From Campylobacter avium LMG 24591 (GTDB lineage Bacteria > Campylobacterota > Campylobacteria > Campylobacterales > Campylobacteraceae): DNA of 64,000 nt. Shown one piece after another: positions 8,585 to 18,099 of this stretch. The notes beneath the pieces are model-generated. The model was not told the DNA's origin and searched no databases. It saw only the letters and a list, made by a program, of their open reading frames with translations. The position numbers and the translations under genes were made by a program. Position 1 is the first letter of the stretch. Each line of letters begins with the position of its first letter. The stretch lies in NCBI RefSeq assembly GCF_002238335.1, contig NZ_CP022347.1, positions 1,302,001 to 1,366,000 of the forward strand, read 5' to 3'.

Positions 8585-8980
8585 ATGCAATATAAACTCT
8601 TAAAAATGGAAATTAATAAAGATAAAAGAGGTTCTTTAATAGCACTAGAAAATTTAAAAACAGTGCCTTTTGAGATAAAACGAGTTTATTATATCTATGA
8701 TACTAAGCCCGATGTTGATAGAGGAGGACATGCTCATACAAATTTGGAGCAAATTTTGATAATGATGGACGGTGCTTGTGAGGTGCTTTTAGATAATGGC
8801 AAAGAAAAGAAAAGCATTATTTTAAACCGCCCTGATGTAGGGCTTTACATAGGAAAAAATATGTGGAGAGAGATGAAAAATTTTTCTTACGGAGCAAAGC
8901 TTTTGGTTTTAGCAAGTGATTTTTATGACGAGAAAGAGTATATTAGATCTTATGATGAGTTTTTAAGGGCTGTAAAATGA
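8585..8980 (+). CDS. fdtA: dTDP-4-keto-6-deoxyglucose 3,4-ketoisomerase
   Basis: A 131-residue cupin with all FdtA/QdtA-family landmarks: GSLIALE, VPFEIKRVYYIYDT and R-G-G-H-A-H with His49 and His51, the expected catalytic pair. It should isomerise dTDP-4-keto-6-deoxyglucose to the 3-keto sugar that the aminotransferase at 12145 can aminate. Whether the product is galacto (FdtA, leading to Fuc3N) or gluco (QdtA, leading to Qui3N) cannot be settled by eye. The 3' end overlaps the following glycosyltransferase by 4 bp. Similar genes (wlaR set) occur in some C. jejuni LOS loci. Confidence 0.88.
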   Translation: MQYKLLKMEINKDKRGSLIALENLKTVPFEIKRVYYIYDTKPDVDRGGHAHTNLEQILIMMDGACEVLLDNGKEKKSIILNRPDVGLYIGKNMWREMKNFSYGAKLLVLASDFYDEKEYIRSYDEFLRAVK

Positions 8981-9972
8981 AAATATCAATTTTAATGCCT
9001 TGTTATAATTCTCATGCTTTTTTAGAAAAAAGTATAAGTTCTGTTATAAGACAGGATTACAAAGATTGGGAGTTAATATGTGTTGATGATTGTTCAAGCG
9101 ATGATACTTTCGAGCTTTTACAAGAATACGCCAAACAAGATAAGAGAATAAAAATTTTTAAAAGTGAGAAAAATGGCGGCTGCGCCTCACCCGCCTTAAA
9201 TTTAGCACTAAAGCAAAGTGAGGGGGATTTTATTTTTTTATTAGGACATGATGATGAAATTAGCACAGATTGCTTAAAGGGACTTGTCGAAGCTTATTAT
9301 GAGCGGGGGGGGGGGATTGATGTAATAATCCCTGATACTATATTTATACGCGATGGCATTAAGATAGGAAGTATCTGTGGAATAAAATATGATAAAAACA
9401 GCAAGGATAAGATATTAACTGCACAAGAAGCTTTCGAGCTTTCTTTATTTTGGGATATATCTGGTTTTGCTTTATTTAAGGCTGATATAGTTAAAAAGTG
9501 CGGATTTTTGGTGGATGGTATGAACGGTGATGAGTATTCTGCTAGAGAATTTTTTCTAAATGCAAATAAAATAGCTTTTTCTAAGAAAGGGCAATATTTA
9601 TACAATCAGATATCTGATAGCTTAACTAAAAAACTTAGTCCTAGAAAATTTAATATACATAAGGTTTTTTATAGATTAGAAAAATTGGCATTAGAAAGAA
9701 ATATGGATAAAGGAATAATCAAAAAAATCAACAAAGAAAGATATGCACAACTTTATAATCTAAGTAAAGAGTATGTTAGCAACAAACATTTACTGTCTAA
9801 AGCGGAGCAAGAATTGATAACTTCGTATCTTGAAGAAAGCAAGAATCTTTTAAAATATTATAAAATTTCATTTTTTGATAATATTTTTAGAAAGGAAAAA
9901 GATGGATTTGGCAAATTTATAGTTTTATTTAATTGCTTAAAAATCTATTATAAAAAGATTAAATATGTTTAA
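8977..9972 (+). CDS. Family 2 glycosyltransferase (phase-variable)
   Basis: A 331-residue GT-A glycosyltransferase. The N-terminus ISILMPCYNSHAF, the VDDCSSDDT segment and the GHDDE motif (DxD-like, near residue 92) are typical of GT2 enzymes that transfer a sugar from a nucleotide donor to a growing surface glycan. A G11 tract (9305-9315) encodes E-R-G-G-G-I near residues 110-114; G10 and G12 both lead to stops within a few codons, so this gene can switch OFF. The C-terminal tail (GKFIVLFNCLKIYYKKIKYV) is basic and probably membrane-associated. A closely related tail without a gene is found at 10993-11091. Donor and acceptor are unknown. Confidence 0.88.
   Translation: MKISILMPCYNSHAFLEKSISSVIRQDYKDWELICVDDCSSDDTFELLQEYAKQDKRIKIFKSEKNGGCASPALNLALKQSEGDFIFLLGHDDEISTDCLKGLVEAYYERGGGIDVIIPDTIFIRDGIKIGSICGIKYDKNSKDKILTAQEAFELSLFWDISGFALFKADIVKKCGFLVDGMNGDEYSAREFFLNANKIAFSKKGQYLYNQISDSLTKKLSPRKFNIHKVFYRLEKLALERNMDKGIIKKINKERYAQLYNLSKEYVSNKHLLSKAEQELITSYLEESKNLLKYYKISFFDNIFRKEKDGFGKFIVLFNCLKIYYKKIKYV
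9305..9315 (+). repeat. Poly-G tract (G11) inside GT2 gene
   Basis: Eleven G following C9304, read as CGG GGG GGG GGG ATT. G10 gives TAA after GGA TTG ATG; G12 gives TGA after GAT. ON in this assembly. Confidence 0.85.
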
Positions 9973-9996
9973 ATTTTATATATATAAGGACTATAA

Positions 9997-10491
9997 ATGA
10001 TACACAGCCTAGCAGATGTACAAAGTAAAGATATAGGCAAATATACTAAAATTTGGCAATTTTGTGTGGTATTGCCCGGTGCTGTTATTGGCAAAAACTG
10101 CAACATTTGTTCTCATTGCTTTATTGAAAATGATGTTGTGATAGGAAATAATGTAACGGTAAAAAACGGGGTTTATCTTTATGATGGCATACAGATAGAA
10201 GACAATGTTTTTATAGGACCAAATGTAAGCTTTACTAATGATAAATACCCTCGCTCAAAACAGTATCCAGATAATTTTGCAAAAATAATTATAAAAAAAG
10301 GCGCTAGCATAGGTGCAAATGCCACCATACTGCCGGGCATTACTATAGGAGAAAATGCTATGATAGCAGCAGGAGCTATAGTTACAAAAGATGTGCCGGA
10401 TAATACTAAATTTATTAGTAAAAATACGGCCGTAAGCACTGAGTTAAACGGGGGATTAAGTCCTAAGCCTTTCTTAAGAAAGGCTGCTTGA
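9997..10491 (+). CDS. fdtC: dTDP-3-amino-3,6-dideoxyhexose N-acetyltransferase
   Basis: A 164-residue left-handed beta-helix acetyltransferase starting [21 protein letters not shown], the opening typical of FdtC/QdtC/WlbB sugar N-acetyltransferases. Hexapeptide repeats ([24 protein letters not shown] and onward) fill the middle, and the late [12 protein letters not shown] turn is characteristic. With RmlA, RmlB, FdtA and FdtB it would complete dTDP-3-acetamido-3,6-dideoxyhexose. An AAGGA ribosome site lies in a 24-bp gap after the GT2 gene. The exact sugar (Fuc3N or Qui3N) is not determined. Confidence 0.8.
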   Translation: MIHSLADVQSKDIGKYTKIWQFCVVLPGAVIGKNCNICSHCFIENDVVIGNNVTVKNGVYLYDGIQIEDNVFIGPNVSFTNDKYPRSKQYPDNFAKIIIKKGASIGANATILPGITIGENAMIAAGAIVTKDVPDNTKFISKNTAVSTELNGGLSPKPFLRKAA

Positions 10492-11009
10492 TGATACTGG
10501 TCAAAAAGAATATAAATTTAAGGTTAGTATCTTTAGATGATGCTGAATTTATAGTAAAACTTAGGAGTGATGAAAGAAAAAATAAATATCTAAACAAGGC
10601 AGATATAAACACAGAAAAACAAAAAGAATGGCTAAAACTCTACAAAGAAAGAGAAAAGCTAAGACAGGAATTTTACTTTGTAATAGAAGCTAAAGATGAG
10701 ACAAAACTAGGGCTTGTAAGGCTGTATGATTTTAAGGGAGATTCTTTTTGCTGGGGTTCTTTTATCATAGTTGATGAGGCGCCGTTTTATGTGGCTATAG
10801 AAACTGTCTTGGCTGTGTATGATTTTGCTTTTTATGAGCTAAATTTCAAGCAAAGTCATTTTGATGTGAGAAAACAAAACAAACAAGTTGTTGATTTTCA
10901 CAAAAGATTTGGCGCTTTAATCGTAGGAGAAGATGAACAAAATTATTATTTTAATATAAGTTTAAAAGAATACGAAAAAAATAAAAAAAGATATGAGAGA
11001 TTTATCTAA
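10491..11009 (+). CDS. GNAT-family acetyltransferase
   Basis: A 172-residue protein of the GNAT (Acetyltransf_3, RimJ/RimL-like) fold: INLRLVSLDDAEFIVKLRSDE at the start, and a C-terminal half with ALAVYDFAF-like and HFDVRKQNKQVVDFHKRFGA segments typical of acetyl-CoA-binding and substrate regions. In glycan clusters such enzymes often acetylate an amino sugar, so it is an alternative or extra N-acyltransferase. ATG at 10491 overlaps the preceding stop codon; a TTG one codon earlier is also open. The 3' end overlaps a short gene remnant in another frame. Confidence 0.72.
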   Translation: MILVKKNINLRLVSLDDAEFIVKLRSDERKNKYLNKADINTEKQKEWLKLYKEREKLRQEFYFVIEAKDETKLGLVRLYDFKGDSFCWGSFIIVDEAPFYVAIETVLAVYDFAFYELNFKQSHFDVRKQNKQVVDFHKRFGALIVGEDEQNYYFNISLKEYEKNKKRYERFI

Positions 11010-11091
11010 GCAAAGAGATTTGAAAGGAAAATTTTACATTTTTTTTGATAGTATAAAGCTTTATTACAAAAGGATAAAGCTTGAAGCCTAA
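10993..11091 (+). pseudogene. Glycosyltransferase C-terminal tail remnant (gene scar)
   Basis: A 32-codon open frame ending ...[21 protein letters not shown]. It aligns almost residue for residue with the C-terminal tail of the GT2 protein ending at 9972 (GKFIVLFNCLKIYYKKIKYV), but no glycosyltransferase body precedes it; its start lies inside the GNAT gene in another frame. I read it as the 3' stub of a deleted or exchanged glycosyltransferase gene. The downstream TTG start of the next gene lies inside it. Confidence 0.6.
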
Positions 11092-12148
11092 ATTTTCTAT
11101 ACTGTGCCCGTCTTTTAATCACGAAAAATATGTAGGATTTTTCATACAAAGCGTGCTAGAACAAAGTTTTGATGACTTTGAACTCATCATAGTTGATGAT
11201 TTTTCAAACGATAAGAATGTAGAAAAAATAAAAGAATTTAAAGATGAGCGTATAAAGCTTATACAACACGAATATAACAAAGGAATAAATGCTAGTTTAA
11301 ATACAGCCTTTGAAAATTCTATGGGTGAATTTATAGTATTTAGCGCTAGTGATGATATGTTTGAAAAAGATGCTTTAAAGATATATTATGAAAGCTTTAA
11401 AGCGGATGAAAACTTGCTTTGCATTTATCCAAATTTACAAAATATAGATGAAAATAATAACTTTATAAAAAATGATAATGAGCAAAAATTTGGCTCGAGG
11501 GCTGAGCTTTTACATCATATTTTTTTTGAAAATAACTGCTTAAATTCTCCCGGTCTTTGCATGAAAAGAACCTGCTTTGAAAAAATACATCCTTTGCCAA
11601 ATGCCCTTTGCAATCTGCAAGACATGGCTATGAATATAAATTTTTTAATAGATGGCAAGATTTTACAACTAAAAGAAAGACTAATTTTTTACAGAAAAAG
11701 CACAGATAAAAAGAGTGTAAGCTCTAATCAAAAGGCTAAAACAAGAGAAAGGCTGGAGCTAGAATTAGTTTTGGATAATTTTTTAAAATTAAAAGATATA
11801 AATTTAATAGAGCAAATTTTTAAAAAAGAATTAGAACAAAGCAAAATAAAGCCAAAAGAGTATAATTTAGACTTTCTTTTAGGAATGTTGGCTTTAAAAT
11901 CTAACGATTTAAATAGGCAGTTTTGGGGATATCACAAGATGCTTAACTTTTATAGCGACAAAGAAAATGCTGATAGACTTTATAAAGATTTTGCCTTTTC
12001 TTTTAAAGATTTTTTGGAACTTAGCACCCTAATAAAAGATGAGCCTCACTTTAAAAAATATAAAAAATACAAGAAATTTTTTAACTACTCGTTAATTTTA
12101 TCTTCCTTGTTGCTTGTGCTTTTACTTTTATCTTGGAGCTTAAGATGA
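11081..12148 (+). CDS. Family 2 glycosyltransferase
   Basis: A 355-residue GT-A enzyme with [26 protein letters not shown] and SASDDMF motifs (nucleotide- and metal-binding regions of GT2). The final 20 residues are hydrophobic ([18 protein letters not shown]), suggesting a C-terminal membrane anchor. The start is a TTG with an AAAGGA ribosome site 6 nt upstream; no ATG fits. It overlaps the aminotransferase gene by 4 bp. It probably adds a sugar to the surface glycan; no poly-G tract is present. Confidence 0.85.
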   Translation: MKPKFSILCPSFNHEKYVGFFIQSVLEQSFDDFELIIVDDFSNDKNVEKIKEFKDERIKLIQHEYNKGINASLNTAFENSMGEFIVFSASDDMFEKDALKIYYESFKADENLLCIYPNLQNIDENNNFIKNDNEQKFGSRAELLHHIFFENNCLNSPGLCMKRTCFEKIHPLPNALCNLQDMAMNINFLIDGKILQLKERLIFYRKSTDKKSVSSNQKAKTRERLELELVLDNFLKLKDINLIEQIFKKELEQSKIKPKEYNLDFLLGMLALKSNDLNRQFWGYHKMLNFYSDKENADRLYKDFAFSFKDFLELSTLIKDEPHFKKYKKYKKFFNYSLILSSLLLVLLLLSWSLR

Positions 12149-13236
12149 TTAAATTTCTAGACTTAAAAAAGATTAATGATAGATTTAACAAAGACTTTGA
12201 GGCTAAATTTAAAGAGCTTTTAGCGAGTGGCTGGTATTTATTAGGCGAGGAAAACAAAAGCTTTGAGCAAAATTTTGCCAAATACTGTGGTGTTAAAAAC
12301 TGCGTAGGAGTAGCAAACGGGCTTGATGCCTTAAGACTTATAATAAAGGCTTTTGACTTTGAAAAAGATAGCGAAATCATAGTCCCAGCAAACACATACA
12401 TAGCCTCCATTCTAGCTATCACAGATAATAACTGCAAACCGGTTTTAGTAGAACCTGACATAAACACTTACAACATAAATCCTAAGTTAATTGAAGAAAA
12501 AATCACCTCAAAAACCAAGGCTATCATGGTGGTTCATCTTTACGGACAAGCTGTTAATATGGATGAAATCATAAAAATAGCACAAAAATATAAGCTTAAA
12601 ATCATAGAAGACTGTGCCCAAGCACACGGGGCTTTTTATAAGGATAAAAGAGTTGGCTCCTTAGGTGATGTGGCTGGATTTTCCTTTTATCCGGGTAAGA
12701 ATTTAGGTGCTTTAGGAGACGGCGGCTGTGTAACAACAAATGATGATGAAATTGCAGCAAAGATACGAGCTTTGGCAAATTACGGCTCGCATAAAAAATA
12801 TGAAAATTTATACAAGGGACTTAATTCAAGACTTGACGAGCTTCAGGCAGGAATTTTAGATATTAAACTAAAACATTTAGATGAGGATAATGAAAAAAGA
12901 AAAAATATAGCAAAATTTTACCTACAAGAAATAAAAAATAAAGATATTATACTGCCTTGCTATGATGATGAAAGCTCGCATGTGTGGCATCTTTTTGTCA
13001 TAAGAACACAAAAAAGGGATGAATTGCAAAGCTATTTAAGCTCAAAAGAAATTCAAACCATAATCCACTACCCAATCCCACCACACAAGCAAGCTTGTTA
13101 TAAAGAATTTAGCCACTTATCTTTGCCTATAACAGAGCAAATTCACAAAGAAGTTTTATCGCTGCCAATCAGCCCTGTCATGAGCATACAAGAAGCTGAG
13201 TTTGTAGTAAAAACATTAAATGAATTTAAGGCCTAA
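12145..13236 (+). CDS. fdtB: dTDP-3-keto-6-deoxyhexose 3-aminotransferase
   Basis: A PLP-dependent enzyme of the DegT/DnrJ/EryC1 family, about 363 residues. The N-terminus [10 protein letters not shown], the [10 protein letters not shown] cofactor-phosphate region, EDCAQAHGA and [14 protein letters not shown] (Schiff-base lysine near residue 185) are typical of FdtB/QdtB enzymes that aminate dTDP-3-keto-6-deoxysugars using glutamate. It follows from the ketoisomerase and precedes N-acetylation in the pathway. ATG at 12145 overlaps the previous stop; an in-frame TTG at 12133 is less likely. Homologous to WlaRG of some C. jejuni LOS loci (from memory, unchecked). Confidence 0.85.
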   Translation: MIKFLDLKKINDRFNKDFEAKFKELLASGWYLLGEENKSFEQNFAKYCGVKNCVGVANGLDALRLIIKAFDFEKDSEIIVPANTYIASILAITDNNCKPVLVEPDINTYNINPKLIEEKITSKTKAIMVVHLYGQAVNMDEIIKIAQKYKLKIIEDCAQAHGAFYKDKRVGSLGDVAGFSFYPGKNLGALGDGGCVTTNDDEIAAKIRALANYGSHKKYENLYKGLNSRLDELQAGILDIKLKHLDEDNEKRKNIAKFYLQEIKNKDIILPCYDDESSHVWHLFVIRTQKRDELQSYLSSKEIQTIIHYPIPPHKQACYKEFSHLSLPITEQIHKEVLSLPISPVMSIQEAEFVVKTLNEFKA

Positions 13237-13237
13237 A

Positions 13238-14179
13238 ATGACCATAGTTACAGCATTTTACGATATAAAAAGAGAAGAGCTTGATGATTTTAAAAGGGAT
13301 AATGAGAAGTATTTTGAGTATTTTAGCTTTTGGGCCGGGCTTAAACACAAACTTATAGTATATACAAGCGCCGAATTTAAGGAAAAGATTTTAAACATAA
13401 GAGCTAAATTTGGCCTTGAAAATGAAACTGTTGTTATCACAAAAGAGCTAGAATCCTTTGATGAAGAAGGGCTAAGCTTGATGAAAACGACCTTTGAAAA
13501 CTATGATCAAAGCTTAAATAGAGCCTATCCAGATAATATCGAATGTAAGTCATATCTTTACTGTTATATAATGTATATCAAGCCATTTTGCGTCTGCGAC
13601 GCTATAAAAAGAGGGCTTTGCGATGAAGAAATAATTTGGCTTGATTTTGGTTTTAACCACGGTTCTGATTATTTTACAAACTCTTCACAGTTTAACTTTA
13701 AACTAGAAAGCAAAGACAGTTTAAATAAAGAAAAGATAAATTTTTTCTCAGTCAAAGACAAGGAAGAAACAAGTGTGGCTAATGTTTATTTTTCAATGCA
13801 AACTTACATAATGGGCGGACTTTTGTATGCAAAAAAAGAGCATTGGGATATCTTTAAAGAGGATATGAAAGAGGCTTTAAGAGCCTTTGTCTCATTTAAT
13901 ATAGTAGATGATGATCAAGTTATGTTTTTATGGATACTTAGAAAATACCCACAACGATACAGTGTGCATAAAACGAAATTTTGGTTTGATTCTTTACTTT
14001 ATTTTGTGCCAGATGATATAGCAAAAACTCTAAGCATAAGAGGAGTACAAAAATATAAGCTAATCAAGGCCAAAATGAAAGAGGATTTAAAAAAAAGAGC
14101 TTATTTAAGCTTTTTTAAGGCGTTTTTTTCTTATCTTTATTTTAAATTTATAAACAAAAAAGAGGAAAAACTATGCTAA
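13238..14179 (+). CDS. HtrL/YibB-family protein
   Basis: A 313-residue protein opening with MTIVTAFYDI and containing IIWLDFGFNHG and QTYIMGGLLY, features of the HtrL/YibB family that is often found in LPS or LOS clusters. The WLDFG stretch resembles the acidic metal-binding site of glycosyltransferases, so sugar transfer is a reasonable inference but is not established for the family. ATG at 13238 follows an AAGG site; an upstream in-frame ATG at 13220 would overlap the aminotransferase. The 3' end overlaps the next gene by 7 bp. Confidence 0.75.
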   Translation: MTIVTAFYDIKREELDDFKRDNEKYFEYFSFWAGLKHKLIVYTSAEFKEKILNIRAKFGLENETVVITKELESFDEEGLSLMKTTFENYDQSLNRAYPDNIECKSYLYCYIMYIKPFCVCDAIKRGLCDEEIIWLDFGFNHGSDYFTNSSQFNFKLESKDSLNKEKINFFSVKDKEETSVANVYFSMQTYIMGGLLYAKKEHWDIFKEDMKEALRAFVSFNIVDDDQVMFLWILRKYPQRYSVHKTKFWFDSLLYFVPDDIAKTLSIRGVQKYKLIKAKMKEDLKKRAYLSFFKAFFSYLYFKFINKKEEKLC

Positions 14180-15147
14180 ACAAGCTTTTTTACAACGAAT
14201 TTTTTTATCGTCTAGCTAGGGCTTTAGTGCCTTTTAAAAGAATTAGAAAAAAAATAAAAGAGCACATAAGATATAAGATAGATCATCCTAAAATTTGTGC
14301 TTATATGTCTAAAAACTATGTAGAGCCTTTTTCTAAGGGCGAGTTAGAGCATTTTAGCTTTGAAAGAAAAAAGGATTTGAAAGATGAAAAAGTGCTTTGG
14401 GTGTTTTGGCACAGCGGCAAGGAAAATGCACCTCTAATAGCACAAGAATGCTTTTTAGCAATGCAAAAATATATGAGCGAGTACAAAATCATCTTTTTAG
14501 ATGAAAAAAATTTAAAAGAATATATAAGTTTTCCAAATTTTATTTATGAAAAAATAGAAAAGAACTTTTTTGGAGAAAAAACTATAACTTTTTTTTCAGA
14601 CCTGCTAAGACTTGCTTTACTGCATACTTATGGTGGAGTTTGGCTGGATGCTACCATCTTTTTAAGCGCTAAAATTCCAAATGACTTGCTAAAAAAAGAC
14701 TTTTTTGTCTTTGAAAGAGGAAAAAAACCTAGCAAAGATGAACTTGAAAAAGTGCTTCATAGTAGGTATTTTGCTTACTCATATTTTAACTACAATGATG
14801 ATTTTAAGGTAAAAATGTTTTCAGCCTTCATCATAGCTAAAAGTAAAAATCCTTTCATATCCGCTATGCTAGATATTTTAATGGCTTATTGGCAAAAAGA
14901 TGAGGGCAAACATCATTTTTACTTTCTAATACACATAGTATATGAGCTCTTAAAAGAAAAAGGCTTTAAAAACGAAAACTATCATATAAGTGATTTTGAG
15001 CTTCATCTTTTGCAGTTTCACGCCTTAGATTTTTATGATGAAGAGCTTTGGCAAGAAATACAAAGTAAAAGTTTCGTGCATAAGCTAACTTATTTTAAAG
15101 ACATAAAAGAAAATTCTATGATAAATAAAATAGTGCTTGAGCAATAA
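14173..15147 (+). CDS. Capsular-polysaccharide-synthesis-type glycosyltransferase
   Basis: A 324-residue protein with VLWVFWHSGKENAP near residue 75 and a DLLRLALLHTYGGVWLDAT block near 143-160, which holds the DxD-like motif of the Caps_synth/GT32-like family. It is the last gene of the plus-strand glycan cluster and ends 4 bp from the convergent hldE stop, with no obvious terminator between them. It probably transfers a hexose or amino sugar to the glycan; the donor is unknown. Confidence 0.78.
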   Translation: MLNKLFYNEFFYRLARALVPFKRIRKKIKEHIRYKIDHPKICAYMSKNYVEPFSKGELEHFSFERKKDLKDEKVLWVFWHSGKENAPLIAQECFLAMQKYMSEYKIIFLDEKNLKEYISFPNFIYEKIEKNFFGEKTITFFSDLLRLALLHTYGGVWLDATIFLSAKIPNDLLKKDFFVFERGKKPSKDELEKVLHSRYFAYSYFNYNDDFKVKMFSAFIIAKSKNPFISAMLDILMAYWQKDEGKHHFYFLIHIVYELLKEKGFKNENYHISDFELHLLQFHALDFYDEELWQEIQSKSFVHKLTYFKDIKENSMINKIVLEQ

Positions 15148-15151
15148 AAGC

Positions 15152-16531
15152 TTACTCGCTCTTTATCCTTTCTATAATGCTTGTGGTGCTAAAGCCATCC
15201 TCAAATTTTATCAGCTCTACCCTTTTTACCAAATCAGCACCAACAACTTCTTTGGACACATAATCAGCACCTTTTACCAAGATATCAGGTTTTAAAGCCT
15301 TTATGAGCTCATACGGAGTATCCTCATCAAAAATCACCACAAAATCCACAAAATACAAAGACGCCAGCATAGAGGCTCTGTGAAACTGCGAATTTATAGG
15401 TCTTTGTTCTCCTTTTAGCCTTTTAACACTAGCATCAGAATTAAGACCGATAACTAAAATATCGCCCAAATTTTTAGCCTTTTGCAGGTATTTTATATGC
15501 CCAAAATGCAAGATGTCAAAGCAACCATTGCTAAAAACTATATTTGTTTTATCTTTAAGTATGTTTTGCACTTCCTCTTTGCTTTTAATCTTTTCCTCAA
15601 AGTCATTTTTCTCAAATTTTCTTATCTCATCAAAGCTAACGGTAGCCGAGCCTATCTTGCTTACCACAACTGCTGCGGCTTTATTTGCTATTTCACAAGC
15701 CTTTAAAAGCGGCACCTTTAAAGCCATGCAAAATGCCATTACAGAAATCACGCTATCGCCAGCACCAGTTACATCAAATACCTCCCTAGCCTTAGCAGGT
15801 ATGATGTGCAGCTTGTCATCGTATATAGCTATGCCGGCTTCAGAAAGGGTAATCATAGAGAATTTAAGCTTAAACCTATCCTTAAGCTCCACTATGGCTT
15901 CTTCTAAATTCTCCTCATTTAAAGAGTTAAATTTCAGTGCTTGCATAGCTTCCTTTTTATTAGGAGTAAGCAAGGTAGCACCGCTATACTTGCTATAATC
16001 ATCGCCCTTAGGGTCAACTAGGACTGGAATTTCACGCTCATTTGCCTTTTGTATTATACAAGCACAAATTCTATGCGTTAAAACTCCCTTGCCATAATCA
16101 CTTAAAACTATAGCGTCAAGCTCTTTTAGCATTTTATTAAAGCCAAATAAAAGCTCTTCTTCTAGCTTCGTATCACAAACAGTCTCATCATCTATACGCA
16201 AAACTTGCTGAGAATGAGACAAAATTCTAGTCTTTAAAGATGTTTTTTTCTCATCTTCAAGCAGTATCAAGCCCTTTAAGCTTTTCTTTAAAAATGCCCC
16301 ATTTTCGTCGTTTCCAACCACGCTTAAGGCCAGAACATCAGCACCAAGAGCTTCTAAATTCGCATACACATTTGCCGCACCGCCCAATCTTTTATCTTGC
16401 TTTTTGGTGTTCATAACCAAAACCGGTGCTTCAGGGCTTACCTTAGTGCAATCGCACCAAATATAATTATCAATCATCAAATCGCCAACAACTAAAATTT
16501 TAGGCCTTTTAGAGCTTAAAAAATCAAGCAT
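15152..16531 (-). CDS. hldE: Bifunctional heptose-7-phosphate kinase / heptose-1-phosphate adenylyltransferase
   Basis: About 459 residues in two domains. The N-terminal ribokinase-like part has [14 protein letters not shown], the [10 protein letters not shown] substrate segment and the DVTGAGDS catalytic motif. The C-terminal nucleotidyltransferase part has [12 protein letters not shown] (HxGH). It makes ADP-D-glycero-beta-D-manno-heptose for the LOS inner core. The ATG at 16531 has an AAAGGAAA ribosome site and overlaps the hldD stop by 8 bp; an upstream ATG at 16546 is possible but has no better signal. Its partner steps, GmhB and HldD, are encoded just upstream; gmhA and waaF, neighbours in C. 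jejuni, are not adjacent here. Confidence 0.95.
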   Translation of the reverse strand: MLDFLSSKRPKILVVGDLMIDNYIWCDCTKVSPEAPVLVMNTKKQDKRLGGAANVYANLEALGADVLALSVVGNDENGAFLKKSLKGLILLEDEKKTSLKTRILSHSQQVLRIDDETVCDTKLEEELLFGFNKMLKELDAIVLSDYGKGVLTHRICACIIQKANEREIPVLVDPKGDDYSKYSGATLLTPNKKEAMQALKFNSLNEENLEEAIVELKDRFKLKFSMITLSEAGIAIYDDKLHIIPAKAREVFDVTGAGDSVISVMAFCMALKVPLLKACEIANKAAAVVVSKIGSATVSFDEIRKFEKNDFEEKIKSKEEVQNILKDKTNIVFSNGCFDILHFGHIKYLQKAKNLGDILVIGLNSDASVKRLKGEQRPINSQFHRASMLASLYFVDFVVIFDEDTPYELIKALKPDILVKGADYVSKEVVGADLVKRVELIKFEDGFSTTSIIERIKSE

Positions 16532-17474
16532 TATTTTCCTTTGCAAATAACTTTATGTGTGGCAAATAAGAGCTTATGCCGCTTTCAAGGCTAAATTTAG
16601 GCTCATACGCAAAGCTTTTATCCAGCTTGGCTTGGGTGTGGAATTGGTAATTTTTCGTGTAAGGATTAGCAAAATACTCGCAAGCAAAATTTGTTTCAAG
16701 CTCTTTTTGCAAGATATCAGCTATATCTTGGAAGCTCCTAGCCACGCCACTTCCCACATTATAAATCCCGCTCTTAGCATCAAGTGCCATTAAATTTGCA
16801 TTAACAACATCCTTAATATACACAAAGTCTCTATAAATTTTATCGCTTCCCTCAAAAAGCCTAGGAGCCTTATTTGACAAAATTTGCAAAGCAAATTGCA
16901 AGATTGTAGAAGCTGTCTTGCCCTTATAAAATTCGCCCTCTCCATAAACATTAAAATACCTAAGGCCGACTATATGAAGCTCTTTTTCATACCTTTGACA
17001 AAGCCTATCCATCATAAGCTTTGAAAAAGCATAAGGATTTTTCGGCCTTTCATCTATATCAACAGTTTGAGGACTTTTTGCATCTCCATAAACTGAAGCC
17101 GAGCTAGCGTAAATAAGCTTGATATTTAAGTCTATGCAAAGCTTAATCAAGGCTTCAAAATTATTTAAATTTGTTTTTAAAACTTCATTTTGATTATAAA
17201 CTGTGGTGTCAGAAATCGCGGCCTTGTGAAAGATTACATCTGGCTTAAAATCTTTTATCTTTTCTAAAAAAATTTCATCGCAAATATCAGCTACAAACAA
17301 AGAACCATGAAAGTCTAATAAATTCTTAAAATGCCCCAAACTTTTTAAATTTCCATTCTCAAAATACTCAGCACCTTGCATTTTATCAATGATTAAAATT
17401 TCGTGTTCATCTTGCAAGCTCAAAGCCAAATTTGAGCCTATAAAACCAGCCCCGCCGCTTATTAAAATTCTCAT
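16524..17474 (-). CDS. hldD: ADP-L-glycero-D-manno-heptose 6-epimerase
   Basis: A 316-residue SDR epimerase. It starts with [19 protein letters not shown] (NADP-binding loop), has a YASSASVYG segment and the catalytic YAFSK (YxxxK) motif, and retains [14 protein letters not shown], typical of HldD. It converts ADP-D-glycero-manno-heptose to the L-glycero form used by heptosyltransferases. It overlaps gmhB by 4 bp and hldE by 8 bp, indicating a translationally coupled minus-strand operon gmhB-hldD-hldE. Confidence 0.95.
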   Translation of the reverse strand: MRILISGGAGFIGSNLALSLQDEHEILIIDKMQGAEYFENGNLKSLGHFKNLLDFHGSLFVADICDEIFLEKIKDFKPDVIFHKAAISDTTVYNQNEVLKTNLNNFEALIKLCIDLNIKLIYASSASVYGDAKSPQTVDIDERPKNPYAFSKLMMDRLCQRYEKELHIVGLRYFNVYGEGEFYKGKTASTILQFALQILSNKAPRLFEGSDKIYRDFVYIKDVVNANLMALDAKSGIYNVGSGVARSFQDIADILQKELETNFACEYFANPYTKNYQFHTQAKLDKSFAYEPKFSLESGISSYLPHIKLFAKENNA

Positions 17475-17989
17475 TTATTTCCCTTTAGATACGCTAATAA
17501 CTGTGCTAGATTAGCAAATTTTTTATAAAAATCATCTTTTAAGCTCTCATCTTCATTTAGTAAAAACAAGTCCTTAAGCCCGGCCTTTTTTCCCGCTTGC
17601 ATGTCGCTTAGATTATCACCTATCATTGTAGATTCGCTCATATTTATATCAAATTCAGCCTTTGCCTTTAAAAGCATTCCTGCTTCTGGCTTTCTGCATG
17701 AACAACCTTGTAAATGCGGGCAATGATAGACCTTGCTTATCTTTATACCCCTTTTTAAAAACTCAGCACACATAAAAGAAGTTAGTTTTTGAAAATCGCT
17801 TTCAGTGTAATACCCTCTTGCTATGCCTGATTGGTTCGTTACCACAAAAATTAGGTAGGATTTTTTTAAAAAAAGCTCACAAAGCTCAAAGATTTCATCA
17901 AAAAATTCAAAATCCTCTATCTTGTGAACATATTTTTTATCCACATTTATAACACCGTCTCTGTCTAAAAATAATGCTTTTGCTTTCAT
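17471..17989 (-). CDS. gmhB: Heptose-1,7-bisphosphate 7-phosphatase
   Basis: A 172-residue HAD phosphatase with LFLDRDGVIN (nucleophile Asp), VVTNQSGIARG, the zinc-binding cysteines in YHCPHLQGCSCRKP, and MIGDNLSDM. It removes the 7-phosphate of heptose bisphosphate between the two HldE reactions. It is the first gene of the heptose operon. No Shine-Dalgarno precedes the ATG and a TATAAT lies only 7 bp upstream, so the transcript may be leaderless. Confidence 0.95.
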   Translation of the reverse strand: MKAKALFLDRDGVINVDKKYVHKIEDFEFFDEIFELCELFLKKSYLIFVVTNQSGIARGYYTESDFQKLTSFMCAEFLKRGIKISKVYHCPHLQGCSCRKPEAGMLLKAKAEFDINMSESTMIGDNLSDMQAGKKAGLKDLFLLNEDESLKDDFYKKFANLAQLLAYLKGNK

Positions 17990-17996
17990 AAATATA

Positions 17997-18002
17997 ATTA
18001 TA
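17997..18002 (-). promoter_or_regulatory. -10 box (TATAAT) for gmhB-hldD-hldE
   Basis: A perfect TATAAT on the minus strand, preceded by a T-rich stretch, ends 7 bp before the gmhB ATG. Transcription would start at or next to the initiation codon, implying little or no leader. Confidence 0.5.
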
Positions 18003-18046
18003 CAAAAAATAGATAAAAAGCTTCAAAGCTATCTTAAAATAAAGAA

Positions 18047-18073
18047 TTGACAAACACACAAATTCGCTATAAT
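18047..18073 (+). promoter_or_regulatory. Sigma-70-type promoter for ccoI (TTGACA, 15 bp, TATAAT)
   Basis: TTGACA at 18047-18052 and TATAAT at 18068-18073 with a 15-bp spacer lie 27 bp upstream of the ccoI ATG. The spacer is slightly short, but both hexamers are perfect, which is rare in this genus. Confidence 0.55.
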
Positions 18074-18099
18074 AATAAAAATTCAAGACAAAGAAAAAA

